Assembly (NCBI GenBank): GCA_001695595.3
Contig: MBPM02000125.1
Location: 1-64,000 of the forward strand
Direction of reading: 5' to 3'
Source of the DNA: Plasmopara viticola
Taxonomy: Eukaryota > Oomycota > Peronosporomycetes > Peronosporales > Peronosporaceae
Length of the DNA stretch: 64,000 nucleotides
Part shown: positions 11,140-23,705 of the stretch, piece by piece
Layout: the number at the start of each line of letters is the position of its first letter
Numbering within the stretch: position 1 is the stretch's first letter
The notes under the pieces: model-generated
The model's database searches: none
What the model was told of the DNA's origin: nothing
The model's input: only the letters and a program-made list of their open reading frames with translations
Made by a program: the position numbers and the translations under genes

Positions 11140-13393
11140 ATGTTCATTAATCGGGGTGCTGTGACAAATAGCAACGCGAACATACATCGACGCGTATAAC
11201 GACCGTTAACGCGGCACTGGAATAAGCGTTTGTTGAAGCGTCACTTGTCTTGTTCGTTGATCGGAACGGCCATCTAGGGTGTAAACACTTCAGCACATTG
11301 TTCCCACTTAGTAGCTTCGATAATTTAGTTGACTCTAATTTTTTGAATGCCTTGTGTTCAATCTGGCTGCTTCAATAATTGGGATAACAAGCACAGGCTT
11401 TTGAAGCATGTCCTTTTACATGACTGGCCCTGGCGTTTCTATAGGCTCATCCAGAACGACAGGATCAGAGTCAACCTCGTCGACATTAATAATATACATG
11501 TACCCTAAATAACGAAATCAAAATAAATCATACCGGTATATCATGCGCGTAGATCTTCTCTCACCTCCTGTAAATACTGTATAAGATCGATATGATGCTC
11601 GCAATCGTTCAATTATAGCCAAATCCGCCATCAGCTCGTCAATCATGCATTTGATCCCTTGGCGCGTGATGACTCCATTATCTCGTCACTCCGATCGGTA
11701 ACACTTGAAGCGAATGCCGTGCGTTTAAGAGACTGTCTTGAAGCTGCCCAAGACGATTCAGTAAGGAACGGACTGATGCAGCAATAAGGCAGTACATACT
11801 TGAGCTCTCCTTTCACGCAGCCTATGTGCTGCAGCTCTACAAAAAGATAAATCAATAAGGAATAGAATCCCACAAAATGCTTCCCGGATCTACCTTGTTG
11901 ATGTTCTTTCGTTCATCAGCGATAAAACGCATGACGAATGGATCTGCACTGTCAATCCGCTCTACAACGATAGCGTAGCCATGCGCAAGATCCAAATTTG
12001 GGGAAATGGTCAATCCATCATCGAGATAGTTGATCGCTGCAATAGTTTCAACATGCCTTGCCAGCAGAACATCGTAATTGTCACCAATATTGTTTATTAT
12101 CCCATTATTCATTCATGATTTTGTGTTTCAGCCACTCGCGCGTCTTCTCTTGCTGCATCTTCCTCTTCTCCTGCTGCAAATGTCTCTGCTCTTGCTGTAT
12201 CTACCTTGCGTTTTAACCGTCTGGGGCGCTCCTGGAGAAACTTTACGTCGCTCATTTCTATCGCTTTTCATTTTTTATTTTACAAGTGTCAATATGCATT
12301 ATTTGTAAAAAGAGTTTATACGAAGGTTAGATTGAAATGCAATTAGCTTCCTTTCTAAATGACAAATAATTAGGGTGCGACATCTCTGCTCGCGATGACA
12401 ACATGCGCACTCAAACTCGTAACTTCACTCAGATTACGGCGACAATTGAGTCAGGCAGTCTTCCCAATCGTGAGAGGTCAGGGATGTGTGGTGAGAGATG
12501 TCAGAGGTGTGAGGTAAGAGAGGTCGGGGATGTGTGGTGAGAGAGGTCGGTGATGTGCGGTGAGAGAGGCCAAGGATGTTCAGCGAGGGGGGCCAGAGAT
12601 GAGTGGACAGGACGCTGCGCGAAAACGATGACTGATGCACACGCACCAAAAGGAGAAAAACGAGGAATATGTACTCATCAAAATTGTATTAGTACAAGAG
12701 GAGCTATATTGACGTGCAGCTATCCTCGTCATTGGAAGAAAATCCAAAAAAGAAGACGATGCCGGAAACATTACCAAAAACACAGATTTCAATCCAAAGA
12801 TTACTGTGGCTACATATGTACAATTTGTCGATAGACACGGACCGACACCGACAGCGTTTTATAAATCCAGACATGCAGCAACAACAACAGCAAATTGACC
12901 AGCAACAACAAAAACAAATTAAAAACGCTTCAAATTAGCATCAACAATGTATTGAACGACTGAACGGCTGGAACAACAACTCCAGACTTCGAACGAACGT
13001 ATTGCTGCACTAGAGAAAGGGCAATTGCCAGATTCACGTGCTTCTAATGCTACGGAAGTGAATAAGGATGCAAATGATGATCACGGGCTCATGGAAGGTG
13101 GTGGATCTGATTTGATGACAATAAATCAGATCCGCCGCCTTCCATGAGCCGTGAAGCGACCCTGCATGTCAGCCAATTATGGCAACGTAGAGTGCGAGGC
13201 CAAAAGACGAGCTATTCCAACGGCACCTTTAACGGCATCTCCAGCGGTTTGTAAAAATCTGGTGCACCGCGAAGGCAGCCAAGTTCTACTGCAAGACATA
13301 AAGCTTTATTTTCCCGCATGACATCAACAAAGGTGTTGGCGATGGACAAGCGGTTCACTCTGAGTAAAGTTTCTCTATGTAGACACTGTTCAA
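11140..13393. repeat. 2.25-kb tandem unit, copy 5 (type A)
   Basis: 2254 bp, the same length as copy 4 and nearly identical to it. Cys-rich ORF at 12628-12834, hairpin at 13086-13150. Confidence 0.95.
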
Positions 13394-15648
13394 ATGTTCA
13401 TTAATCGGGGTGCTGTGACAAATAGCAACGCGAACATACATCGACGCGTATAACGACCGTTAACGCGGCACTGGAATAAGCGTTTGTTGAAGCGTCACTT
13501 GTCTTGTTCGTTGATCGGAACGGCCATCTAGGGTGTAAACACTTCAGCACATTGTTCCCACTTAGTAGCTTCGATAATTTAGTTGACTCTAATTTTTTGA
13601 ATGCCTTGTGTTCAATCTGGCTGCTTCAATAATTGGGATAACAAGCACAGGCTTTTGAAGCATGTCCTTTTACATGACTGGCCCTGGCGTTTCTATAGGC
13701 TCATCCAGAACGACAGGATCAGAGTCAACCTCGTCGACATTAATAATATACATGTACCCTAAATAACGAAATCAAAATAAATCATACCGGTATATCATGC
13801 GCGTAGATCTTCTCTCACCTCCTGTAAATACTGTATAAGATCGATATGATGCTCGCAATCGTTCAATTATAGCCAAATCCGCCATCAGCTCGTCAATCAT
13901 GCATTTGATCCCTTGGCGCGTGATGACTCCATTATCTCGTCACTCCGATCGGTAACACTTGAAGCGAATGCCGTGCGTTTAAGAGACTGTCTTGAAGCTG
14001 CCCAAGACGATTCAGTAAGGAACGGACTGATGCAGCAATAAGGCAGTACATACTTGAGCTCTCCTTTCACGCAGCCTATGTGCTGCAGCTCTACAAAAAG
14101 ATAAATCAATAAGGAATAGAATCCCACAAAATGCTTCCCGGATCTACCTTGTTGATGTTCTTTCGTTCATCAGCGATAAAACGCATGACGAATGGATCTG
14201 CACTGTCAATCCGCTCTACAACGATAGCGTAGCCATGCGCAAGATCCAAATTTGGGGAAATGGTCAATCCATCATCGAGATAGTTGATCGCTGCAATAGT
14301 TTCAACATGCCTTGCCAGCAGAACATCGTAATTGTCACCAATATTGTTTATTATCCCATTATTCATTCATGATTTTGTGTTTCAGCCACTCGCGCGTCTT
14401 CTCTTGCTGCATCTTCCTCTTCTCCTGCTGCAAATGTCTCTGCTCTTGCTGTATCTACCTTGCGTTTTAACCGTCTGGGGCGCTCCTGGAGAAACTTTAC
14501 GTCGCTCATTTCTATCGCTTTTCATTTTTTATTTTACAAGTGTCAATATGCATTATTTGTAAAAAGAGTTTATACGAAGGTTAGATTGAAATGCAATTAG
14601 CTTCCTTTCTAAATGACAAATAATTAGGGTGCGACATCTCTGCTCGCGATGACAACATGCGCACTCAAACTCGTAACTTCACTCAGATTACGGCGACAAT
14701 TGAGTCAGGCAGTCTTCCCAATCGTGAGAGGTCAGGGATGTGTGGTGAGATATGTCAGAGGTGTGAGGTAAGAGAGGTCGGGGATGTGTGGTGAGAGAGG
14801 TCGGTGATGTGCGGTGAGAGAGGCCAAGGATGTTCAGCGAGGGGGGCCAGAGATGAGTGGACAGGACGCTGCGCGAAAACGATGACTGATGCACACGCAC
14901 CAAAAGGAGAAAAACGAGGAATATGTACTCATCAAAATTGTATTAGTACAAGAGGAGCTATATTGACGTGCAGCTATCCTCGTCATTGGAAGAAAATCCA
15001 AAAAAGAAGACGATGCCGGAAACATTACCAAAAACACAGATTTCAATCCAAAGATTACTGTGGCTACATATGTACAATTTGTCGATAGACACGGACCGAC
15101 ACCGACAGCGTTTTATAAATCCAGACATGCAGCAACAACAACAGCAAATTGACCAGCAACAACAAAAACAAATTAAAAACGCTTCAAATTAGCATCAACA
15201 ATGTATTGAACGACTGAACGGCTGGAACAACAACTCCAGACTTCGAACGAACGTATTGCTGCACTAGAGAAAGGGCAATTGCCAGATTCACGTGCTTCTA
15301 ATGCTACGGAAGTGAATAAGGATGCAAATGATGATCACGGGCTCATGGAAGGTGGTGGATCTGATTTGATGACAATAAATCAGATCCGCCGCCTTCCATG
15401 AGCCGTGAAGCGACCCTGCATGTCAGCCAATTATGGCAACGTAGAGTGCGAGGCCAAAAGACGAGCTATTCCAACGGCACCTTTAACGGCATCTCCAGCG
15501 GTTTGTAAAAATCTGGTGCACCGCGAAGGCAGCCAAGTTCTACTGCAAGACATAAAGCTTTATTTTTCCCGCATGACATCAACAAAGGTGTTGGCGATGG
15601 ACAAGCGGTTCACTCTGAGTAAAGTTTCTCTATGTAGACACTGTTCAA
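13394..15648. repeat. 2.25-kb tandem unit, copy 6 (type A)
   Basis: 2255 bp, type A. Cys-rich ORF at 14882-15088, hairpin at 15340-15404. Private changes are gatatgtcag in the minisatellite and an extra T in tatttttcccgc near 15562, an indel shared with copy 9 (22303). Confidence 0.95.
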
Positions 15649-17900
15649 ATGTTCATTAATCGGGGTGCTGTGACAAATAGCAACGCGAACATACATCGAC
15701 GCGTATAACGACCGTTAACGCGGCACTGGAATAAGCGTTTGTTGAAGCGTCACTTGTCTTGTTCGTTGATCGGAACGGCCATCTAGGGTGTAAACACTTC
15801 AGCACATTGTTCCCACTTAGTAGCTTCGATAATTTAGTTGACTCTAATTTTTTGAATGCCTTGTGTTCAATCTGGCTGCTTCAATAATTGGGATAACAAG
15901 CACAGGCTTTTGAAGCATGTCCTTTTACATGACTGGCCCTGGCGTTTCTATAGGCTCATCCAGAACGACAGGATCAGAGTCAACCTCGTCGACATTAATA
16001 ATATACATGTACCCTAAATAACGAAATCAAAATAAATCATACCGGTATATCATGCGCGTAGATCTTCTCTCACCTCCTGTAAATACTGTATAAGATCGAT
16101 ATGATGCTCGCAATCGTTCAATTATAGCCAAATCCGCCATCAGCTCGTCAATCATGCATTTGATCCCTTGGCGCGTGATGACTCCATTATCTCGTCACTC
16201 CGATCGGTAACACTTGAAGCGAATGCCGTGCGTTTAAGAGACTGTCTTGAAGCTGCCCAAGACGATTCAGTAAGGAACGGACTGATGCAGCAATAAGGCA
16301 GTACATACTTGAGCTCTCCTTTCACGCAGCCTATGTGCTGCAGCTCTACAAAAAAATAAATCAATAAGGAATAGAATCCCACAAAATGCTTCCCGGATCT
16401 ACCTTGTTGATGTTCTTTCGTTCATCAGCGATAAAACGCATGACGAATGGATCTGCACTGTCAATCCGCTCTACAACGATAGCGTAGCCATGCGCAAGAT
16501 CCAAATTTGGGGAAATGGTCAATCCATCATCGAGATAGTTGATCGCTGCAATAGTTTCAACATGCCTTGCCAGCAGAACATCGTAATTGTCACCAATATT
16601 GTTTATTATCCCATTATTCATTCATGATTTTGTGTTTCAGCCACTCGCGCGTCTTCTCTTGCTGCATCTTCCTCTTCTCCTGCTGCAAATGTCTCTGCTC
16701 TTGCTGTATCTACCTTGCGTTTTAACCGTCTGGGGCGCTCCTGGAGAAACTTTACGTCGCTCATTTCTATCGCTTTTCATTTTTTATTTTACAAGTGTCA
16801 ATATGCATTATTTGTAAAAAGAGTTTATACGAAGGTTAGATTGAAATGCAATTAGCTTCCTTTCTAAATGACAAATAATTAGGGTGCGACATCTCTGCTC
16901 GCGATGACAACATGCGCACTCAAACTCGTAACTTCACTCAGATTACGGCGACAATTGAGTCAGGCAGTCTTCCCAATCGTGAGAGGTCAGGGATGTGTGG
17001 TGAGAGATGCCAGAGGTGTGAGGTAAGAGAGGTCGGGGATGTGTGGTGAGAGGTCGGTGATGTGCGGTGAGAGAGGCCAAGGATGTTCAGCGAGGGGGGC
17101 CAGAGATGAGTGGACAGGACGCTGCGCGAAAACGATGACTGATGCACACGCACCAAAAGGAGAAAAACGAGGAATATGTACTCATCAAAATTGTATTAGT
17201 ACAAGAGGAGCTATATTGACGTGCAGCTATCCTCGTCATTGGAAGAAAATCCAAAAAAGAAGACGATGCCGGAAACATTACCAAAAACACAGATTTCAAT
17301 CCAAAGATTACTGTGGCTACATATGTACAATTTGTCGATAGACACGGACCGACACCGACAGCGTTTTATAAATCCAGACATGCAGCAACAACAACAGCAA
17401 ATTGACCAGCAACAACAAAAACAAATTAAAAACGCTTCAAATTAGCATCAACAATGTATTGAACGACTGAACGGCTGGAACAACAACTCCAGACTTCGAA
17501 CGAACGTATTGCTGCACTAGAGAAAGGGCAATTGCCAGATTCACGTGCTTCTAATGCTACGGAAGTGAATAAGGATGCAAATGATGATCACGGGCTCATG
17601 GAAGGTGGTGGATCTGATTTGATGACAATAAATCAGATCCGCCGCCTTCCATGAGCCGTGAAGCGACCCTGCATGTCAGCCAATTATGGCAACGTAGAGT
17701 GCGAGGCCAAAAGACGAGCTATTCCAACGGCACCTTTAACGGCATCTCCAGCGGTTTGTAAAAATCTGGTGCACCGCGAAGGCAGCCAAGTTCTACTGCA
17801 AGACATAAAGCTTTATTTTCCCGCATGACATCAACAAAGGTGTTGGCGATGGACAAGTGGTTCACTCTGAGTAAAGTTTCTCTATGTAGACACTGTTCAA
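15649..17900. repeat. 2.25-kb tandem unit, copy 7 (type A)
   Basis: 2252 bp, type A. Cys-rich ORF at 17135-17341, hairpin at 17593-17657. The minisatellite lacks one AG dinucleotide (gtgagaggtcgg), a state shared only with copy 8. Confidence 0.95.
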
Positions 17901-20154
17901 ATGTTCATTAATCGGGGTGCTGTGACAAATAGCAACGCGAACATACATCGACGCGTATAACGACCGTTAACGCGGCACTGGAATAAGCGTTTGTTGAAGC
18001 GTCACTTGTCTTGTTCGTTGATTGGAACGGCCATCAAGGGTGTAAACACTTCAGCACATTGTTCCCACTTAGTAGCTTCGATAATTTAGTTGACTCTAAT
18101 TTTTTGAATGCCTTGTGTTCAATCTGGCTGCTTCAATAATTGGGATAACAAGCACAGGCTTTTGAAGCATGTCCTTTTACATGACTGGCCCTGGCGTTTC
18201 TATAGGCTCATCCAGAACGACAGGATCAGAGTCAACCTCGTCGACATTAATAATATACATGTACCCTAAATAACGAAATCAAAATAAATCATACCGGTAT
18301 ATCATGCGCGTAGATCTTCTCTCACCTCCTGTAAATACTGTATAAGATCGATATGATGCTCGCAATCGTTCAATTATAGCCAAATCCGCCATCAGCTCGT
18401 CAATCATGCATTTGATCCCTTGGCGCGTGATGACTCCATTATCTCGTCACTCCGATCGGTAACACTTGAAGCGAATGCCGTGCGTTTAAGAGACTGTCTT
18501 GAAGCTGCCCAAGACGATTCAGTAAGGAACGGACTGATGCAGCAATAAGGCAGTACATACTTGAGCTCTCCTTTCACGCAGCCTATGTGCTGCAGCTCTA
18601 CAAAAAATAAATCAATAAGGAATAGAATCCCACAAAATGCTTCCCGGATCTACCTTGTTGATGTTCTTTCGTTCATCAGCGATAAAACGCATGACGAATG
18701 GATCTGCACTGTCAATCCGCTCTACAACGATAGCGTAGCCATGCGCAAGATCCAAATTTGGGGAAATGGTCAATCCATCATCGAGATAGTTGATCGCTGC
18801 AATAGTTTCAACATGCCTTGCCAGCAGTACATCGTAATTGTCACCAATATTGTTTATTATCCCATTATTCATTCATGATTTTGTGTTTCAGCCACTCGCG
18901 CGTCTTCTCTTGCTGCATCTTCCTCTTCTCCTGCTGCAAATGTCTCTGCTCTTGCTGTATCTACCTTGCGTTTTAACCGTCTGGGGCGCTCCTGGAGAAA
19001 CTTTACGTCGCTCATTTCTATCGCTTTTCATTTTTTATTTTACAAGTGTCAATATGCATTATTTGTAAAAAGAGTTTATACGAAGGTTAGATTAAAATGC
19101 AATTAGCTTCCTTTCTAAATGACAAATAATTAGGGTGCGACATCTCTGCTCGCGATGACAACATGCGCACTCAAACTCGTAACTTCACTCAGATTACGGC
19201 GACAATTGAGTCAGGCAGTCTTCCCAATCGTGAGAGGTCAGGGATGTGTGGTGAGAGATGTCAGAGGTGTGAGGTAAGAGAGGTCGGGGATGTGTGGTGA
19301 GAGGTCGGTGATGTGCGGTGAGAGAGGCCAAGGATGTTCAGCGAGGGGGGCCAGAGATGAGTGGACAGGACGCTGCGCGAAAACGATGACTGATGCACAC
19401 GCACCAAAAGGAGAAAAACGAGGAATATGTACTCATCAAAATTGTATTAGTACAAGAGGAGCTATATTGACGTGCAGCTATCCTCGTCATTGGAAGAAAA
19501 TCCAAAAAAGAAGACGATGCCGGAAACATTACCAAAAACACAGATTTCAATCCAAAGATTACTGTGGCTACATATGTACAATTTGTCGATAGACACGGAC
19601 CGACACCGACAGCGTTTTATAAATCCAGACATGCAGCAACAACAACAGCAAATTGACCAGCAACAACAAAAACAAATTAAAAACGCTTCAAATTAGCATC
19701 AACAATGTATTGAACGACTGAACGGCTGGAACAACAACTCCAGACTTCGAACGAACGTATTGCTGCACTAGAGAAAGGGCAATTGCCAGATTCACGTGCT
19801 TCTAATGCTACGGAAGTGAATAAGGATGCAAATGATGATCACGGGCTCATGGAAGGTGGTGGATCTGATTTGATGACAATAAATCAGATCCGCCGCCTTC
19901 CATGTCCAGCCGTGAAGCGACCCTGCATGTCAGCCAATTATGGCAACGTAGAGTGCGAGGCCAAAAGACGAGCTATTCCAACGGCACCTTTAACGGCATC
20001 TCCAGCGGTTTGTAAAAATCTGGTGCACCGCGAAGGCAGCCAAGTTCTACTGCAAGACATAAAGCTTTATTTTCCCGCATGACATCAACAAAGGTGTTGG
20101 CGATGGACAAGCGGTTCACTCTGAGTAAAGTTTCTCTATGTAAACACTGTTCGA
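17901..20154. repeat. 2.25-kb tandem unit, copy 8 (type A, open Q-rich ORF)
   Basis: 2254 bp, type A with private changes. It is the only unit keeping tgtccagcc at 19903-19911, where all other full copies have tgagcc. This keeps the plus-strand frame open and leaves the hairpin shorter. It shares the short minisatellite form with copy 7. Its last ~15 bp already carry type-B states. Confidence 0.95.
19386..20082 (+). pseudogene. Best-preserved plus-strand gene relic of the array (copy 8): Cys-rich, Q-rich, coiled coil
   Basis: Read across frames, this strand holds the 68-aa Cys-rich frame (19386-19592). A poly-Q stretch follows around 19631-19680 (MQQQQQQIDQQQQKQIK), then a heptad-like piece (RLEQQLQTSNERIAALEKGQ) and a C-terminal tail ending QDIKLYFPA at 20082. 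The last open frame (from about 19783) runs through PCPAVKRPCMSANYG only in copy 8; in the other full copies a 3-nt deletion gives an in-frame TGA there. At least two frameshifts separate the segments. I infer one ancestral Cys-rich/Q-rich coiled-coil protein, now broken; no family is recognised. Confidence 0.45.
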
Positions 20155-22389
20155 ATGTTCATAAATCGGGGTGCTGTGACAAATAGCAACGCGAACGTAC
20201 ATCGACGCGTATAACGACCGTTAACGCGGCACTGGAATAAGCGTTTGTTGAAGCGTCACTTGTCTTGTTCGTTGATCGGAACGGCCATCTAGGGTGTAAA
20301 CACTTCAGCACACCCACTTAGTAGCTTCGATAATGTAGTTGACTCCAATTTTTTGAATGCCTTGTGTTCAATCTGGCTGATTTAATGACTGAGATAACAA
20401 GCACAGGCTTTTGAAGCATGTCCTTTTCATGACTGGCCCTGGCGTTTCTATAGACTCATCCAGAACGACAGGATCAGAGTCAACCTCGTCGACATTAATA
20501 ATATACATGTACCCTAAATAACGAAACCAAAATAAATCATACCGGTATATCATGCGCGTAGATCTTCTCTCACCTCCTGTAAATACTCTATAAGATCGAT
20601 ATGATGCTCGCAATCGTTCAATTATAGCCAAATCCGCCATCAGCTCGTCAATCATGCATTTGATCCCTTGGCGCGTGATGACTCCATTATCTCGTCTCTC
20701 CGATCGGTAACACCTGAAGCAAATGCCGTGCGTTTAAGAGACTGTCTTGAAGCTGCCCAAGACGATTCAGTAAGGAACGGACTGATGCAGCAATAAGGCA
20801 GTACATACTTGAGCTCTCCTTTCACGCAGCCTATGTGCTGCAGCTCTACAAAAAGATAAATCAATAAGGAATAGAATCCCACAAAATGCTTCCCTGTTGA
20901 TGTTCTTTCGTTCAGCAGCGATAAAACGCATGACGAATGGATCTGCACTGTCAATCCGCTCTACAAAGATAGCGTAGCCATGCGCAAGATATAAATTTGG
21001 GGAAATGGTCAATCCATCATCGAGATAGTTGATCGCTGCAATAGTTTCAACATGCCTTGCCAGCAGAACATCGTAATTGTCACCAATATTTTTATTATCC
21101 CATTATTCATTCATGATTTTGTGTTTCAGCCACTCGCGCGTCTTCTCTTGCTGCATCTTCCTCTTCTCCTGCTGCAAATGCTCTGCTCTTGCTGTATCTA
21201 CCTTGCGTTTTAACCGTCTGGGGCGCTCCTGGAGAAATTTACGTCGCTCATTTCTATCGCTTTTCATTTTTATTTTACAAGTATTAATATGCATTATTTG
21301 TAAAAAGAGTTTATACGAAGGTTAGATTGAAATGCAATTAGCTTCCTTTCTAAATGACAAATAATTAGGGTGCGACATCTCTGCTCGCGATGACAACATG
21401 CGCACTCAAACTCGTAACTTCACTCAGATTACGGCGACAATTGAGTCAGGCAGTCTTCCCAATCGTGAGAGGTCAGGGATGTGTGGTGAGAGATGTCAGA
21501 GGTGTGAGGTAAGAGAGGTCGGGGATGTGTGGTGAGAGAGGTCGGTGATGTGCGGTGAGAGAGGCCAAGGATGTTCAGCGAGGGGGGCCAGAGATGAGTG
21601 GACAGGACGCTGCGCGAAAACGATGACTGATGCACACGCACCAAAAGGAGAAAAACGAGGAATATGTACTCATCAAAATTGTATTAGTACAAGAGGAGCT
21701 ATATTGACGTGCAGCTATCCTCGTCATTGGAAGAAAATCCAAAAAAGAAGACGATGCCGGAAACATTACCAAAAACACAGATTTCAATCCAAAGATTACT
21801 GTGGCTACATATGTACAATTTGTCGATAGACACGGACCGACACCGACAGCGTTTTATAAATCCAGACATGCAGCAACAACAACAGCAAATTGACCAGCAA
21901 CAACAAAAACAAATTAAAAACGCTTCAAATTAGCATCAACAATGTATTGAACGACTGAACGGCTGGAACAACAACTCCAGACTTCGAACGAACGTATTGC
22001 TGCACTAGAGAAAGGGCAATTGCCAGATTCACGTGCTTCTAATGCTACGGAAGTGAATAAGGATGCAAATGATGATCACGGGCTCATGGAAGGTGGTGGA
22101 TCTGATTTGATGACAATAAATCAGATCCGCCGCCTTCCATGAGCCGTGAAGCGACCCTGCATGTCAGCCAATTATGGCAACGTAGAGTGCGAGGCCAAAA
22201 GACGAGCTATTCCAACGGCACCTTTAACGGCATCTCCAGCGGTTTGTAAAAATCTGGTGCACCGCGAAGGCAGCCAAGTTCTACTGCAAGACATAAAGCT
22301 TTATTTTTCCCGCATGACATCAACAAAGGTGTTGGCGATGGACAAGCGGTTCACTCTGAGTAAAGTTTCTCTATGTAGACACTGTTCAA
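20155..22389. repeat. 2.25-kb tandem unit, copy 9 (B/A hybrid)
   Basis: 2235 bp. The left ~1.1 kb carries the diagnostic states of copy 10 (cagcacaccc, gtacatcgacg, atgactgagataac, ggagaaattt, aagtattaat). The right half from about 21300-21430 is type A, with the minisatellite, Cys-rich ORF (21623-21829) and hairpin (22081-22145). This is direct evidence of recombination between two unit types. Confidence 0.93.
20368..21294 (-). pseudogene. Minus-strand gene relic in array copy 9
   Basis: Copy 9 preserves the longest minus-strand pieces. A basic coiled-coil frame comes first (MKSDRNERRKFLQERPRRLK through REWLKHKIMNE, 21103-21270), ending in TAA. It resumes in the same frame with WDNKNIGDNYDVLLARHVET and LTISPNLYLAHGY. 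A candidate short intron and frame change follow, then MIDELMADLAIIERLRASYR near 20655. Splice-like strings also occur (gtatgatttattttg...ttatttag). Type-A copies add single-base insertions that break the coiled-coil frame. This looks like a once-spliced gene now decaying. Family unknown; equivalents sit at the same offset in every unit. Confidence 0.45.
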
Positions 22390-23705
22390 ATGTTCATTAA
22401 TCGGGGTGCTGTGACAAATAGCAACGCGAACGTACATCGACGCGTATAACGACCGTTAACGCGGCACTGGAATAAGCGTTTGTTGAAGCGTCACTTGTCT
22501 TGTTCGTTGATCGGAACGGCCATCTAGGGTGTAAACACTTCAGCACACCCCCACTTAGTAGCTTCGATAATGTAGTTGACTCCAATTTTTTGAATGCCTT
22601 GTGTTCAATCTGGCTGATTTAATGACTGAGATAACAAGCACAGGCTTTTGAAGCATGTCCTTTTTCATGACTGGCCCTGGCGTTTCTATAGACTCATCCA
22701 GAACGACAGGATCAGAGTCAACCTCGTCGACATTAATAATATACATGTACCCTAAATAACGAAACCAAAATAAATCATACCGGTATATCATGCGCGTAGA
22801 TCTTCTCTCACCTCCTGTAAATACTCTATAAGATCGATATGATGCTCGCAATCGTTCAATTATAGCCAAATCCGCCATCAGCTCGTCAATCATGCATTCG
22901 ATCCCTTGGCGCGTGATGACTCCATTATCTCGTCTCTCCGATCGGTAACACCTGAAGCAAATGCCGTGCGTTTAAGAGACTGTCTTGAAGCTGCCCAAGA
23001 CGATTCAGTAAGGAACGGACTGATGCAGCAATAAGGCAGTACATACTTGAGCTCTCCTTTCACGCAGCCTATGTGCTGCAGCTCTACAAAAAGATTGCGT
23101 AAATCAATAAGGAATAGAATCCCACAAAATGCTTCCCTGTTGATGTTCTTTCGTTCAGCAGCGATAAAACGCATGACGAATGGATCTACACTGTCAATCC
23201 GCTCTACAAAGATAGCGTAGCCATGCGCAAGATATAAATTTGGGGAAATGGTCAATCTATCATCGAGATAGTTGATCGCTGCGATAGTTTCAACATGCCT
23301 TGCCAGCAGAACATCGTAATTGTCATCAATATTTTTATTGTCCCATTATTCATTCATGATTTTGTGTTTCAGCCACTCGCGCGTCTTCTCTTGCTGCATC
23401 TTCCTCTTCTTCTGCTGCGAATGGCTCTGCTCTTGCTGTATCTACCTTGCGTTTTAACCGTCTGGGGCGCTCCTGGAGAAATTTACGTCGCTCATTTCTA
23501 CCGCTTTTCACTTTTTATTTTACAAGTATTAATATGCATTATCTGTAAAAAGGGTCTATACGAAGGTTAGATTGAAATGCAATTAGCTTCCTTTCTAAAT
23601 GACAAATAATTAGGGTGCGACATCTCTGCTCGCGATGACAACATGCGCACTCAAACTCGTAACTTCACTCAGAATACGGCGACAATTGAGTCGGGCAGTC
23701 TTCCC
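22390..23705. repeat. 2.25-kb tandem unit, copy 10 (partial, type B)
   Basis: About 1.3 kb of the unit, more diverged than the others. Homology stops at gacaattgagtcgggcagtcttccc, exactly where the GA minisatellite begins in other copies. Beyond that point the sequence is unique and continues a minus-strand reading frame, so this may be the ancestral junction from which the array expanded. Confidence 0.93.
22555..23380 (-). pseudogene. Minus-strand gene relic in array copy 10
   Basis: Same decayed gene as in copy 9. The frame runs from QEKTREWLKHKIMNE (stop at about 23357) in phase into DDNYDVLLARHVETIAAINY and PFVMRFIAAERKNIN (about 23160). It then runs through a possible retained intron into ELQHIGCVKGELK, and a second frame gives ITRQGIECMIDELMADLA and VDEVDSDPVVLDESIE (about 22700-22910). 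Type-A copies instead have an extra T at the junction (aatattgtttattat), which shifts the frame. No domain assignment is possible by eye. Confidence 0.45.

Noticed and set aside
4073..22145. Regularly spaced hairpins resembling a CRISPR or attC array
   Set aside because: The spacing is the 2.25-kb unit, the intervening DNA is repeated rather than unique, and the genome is eukaryotic.
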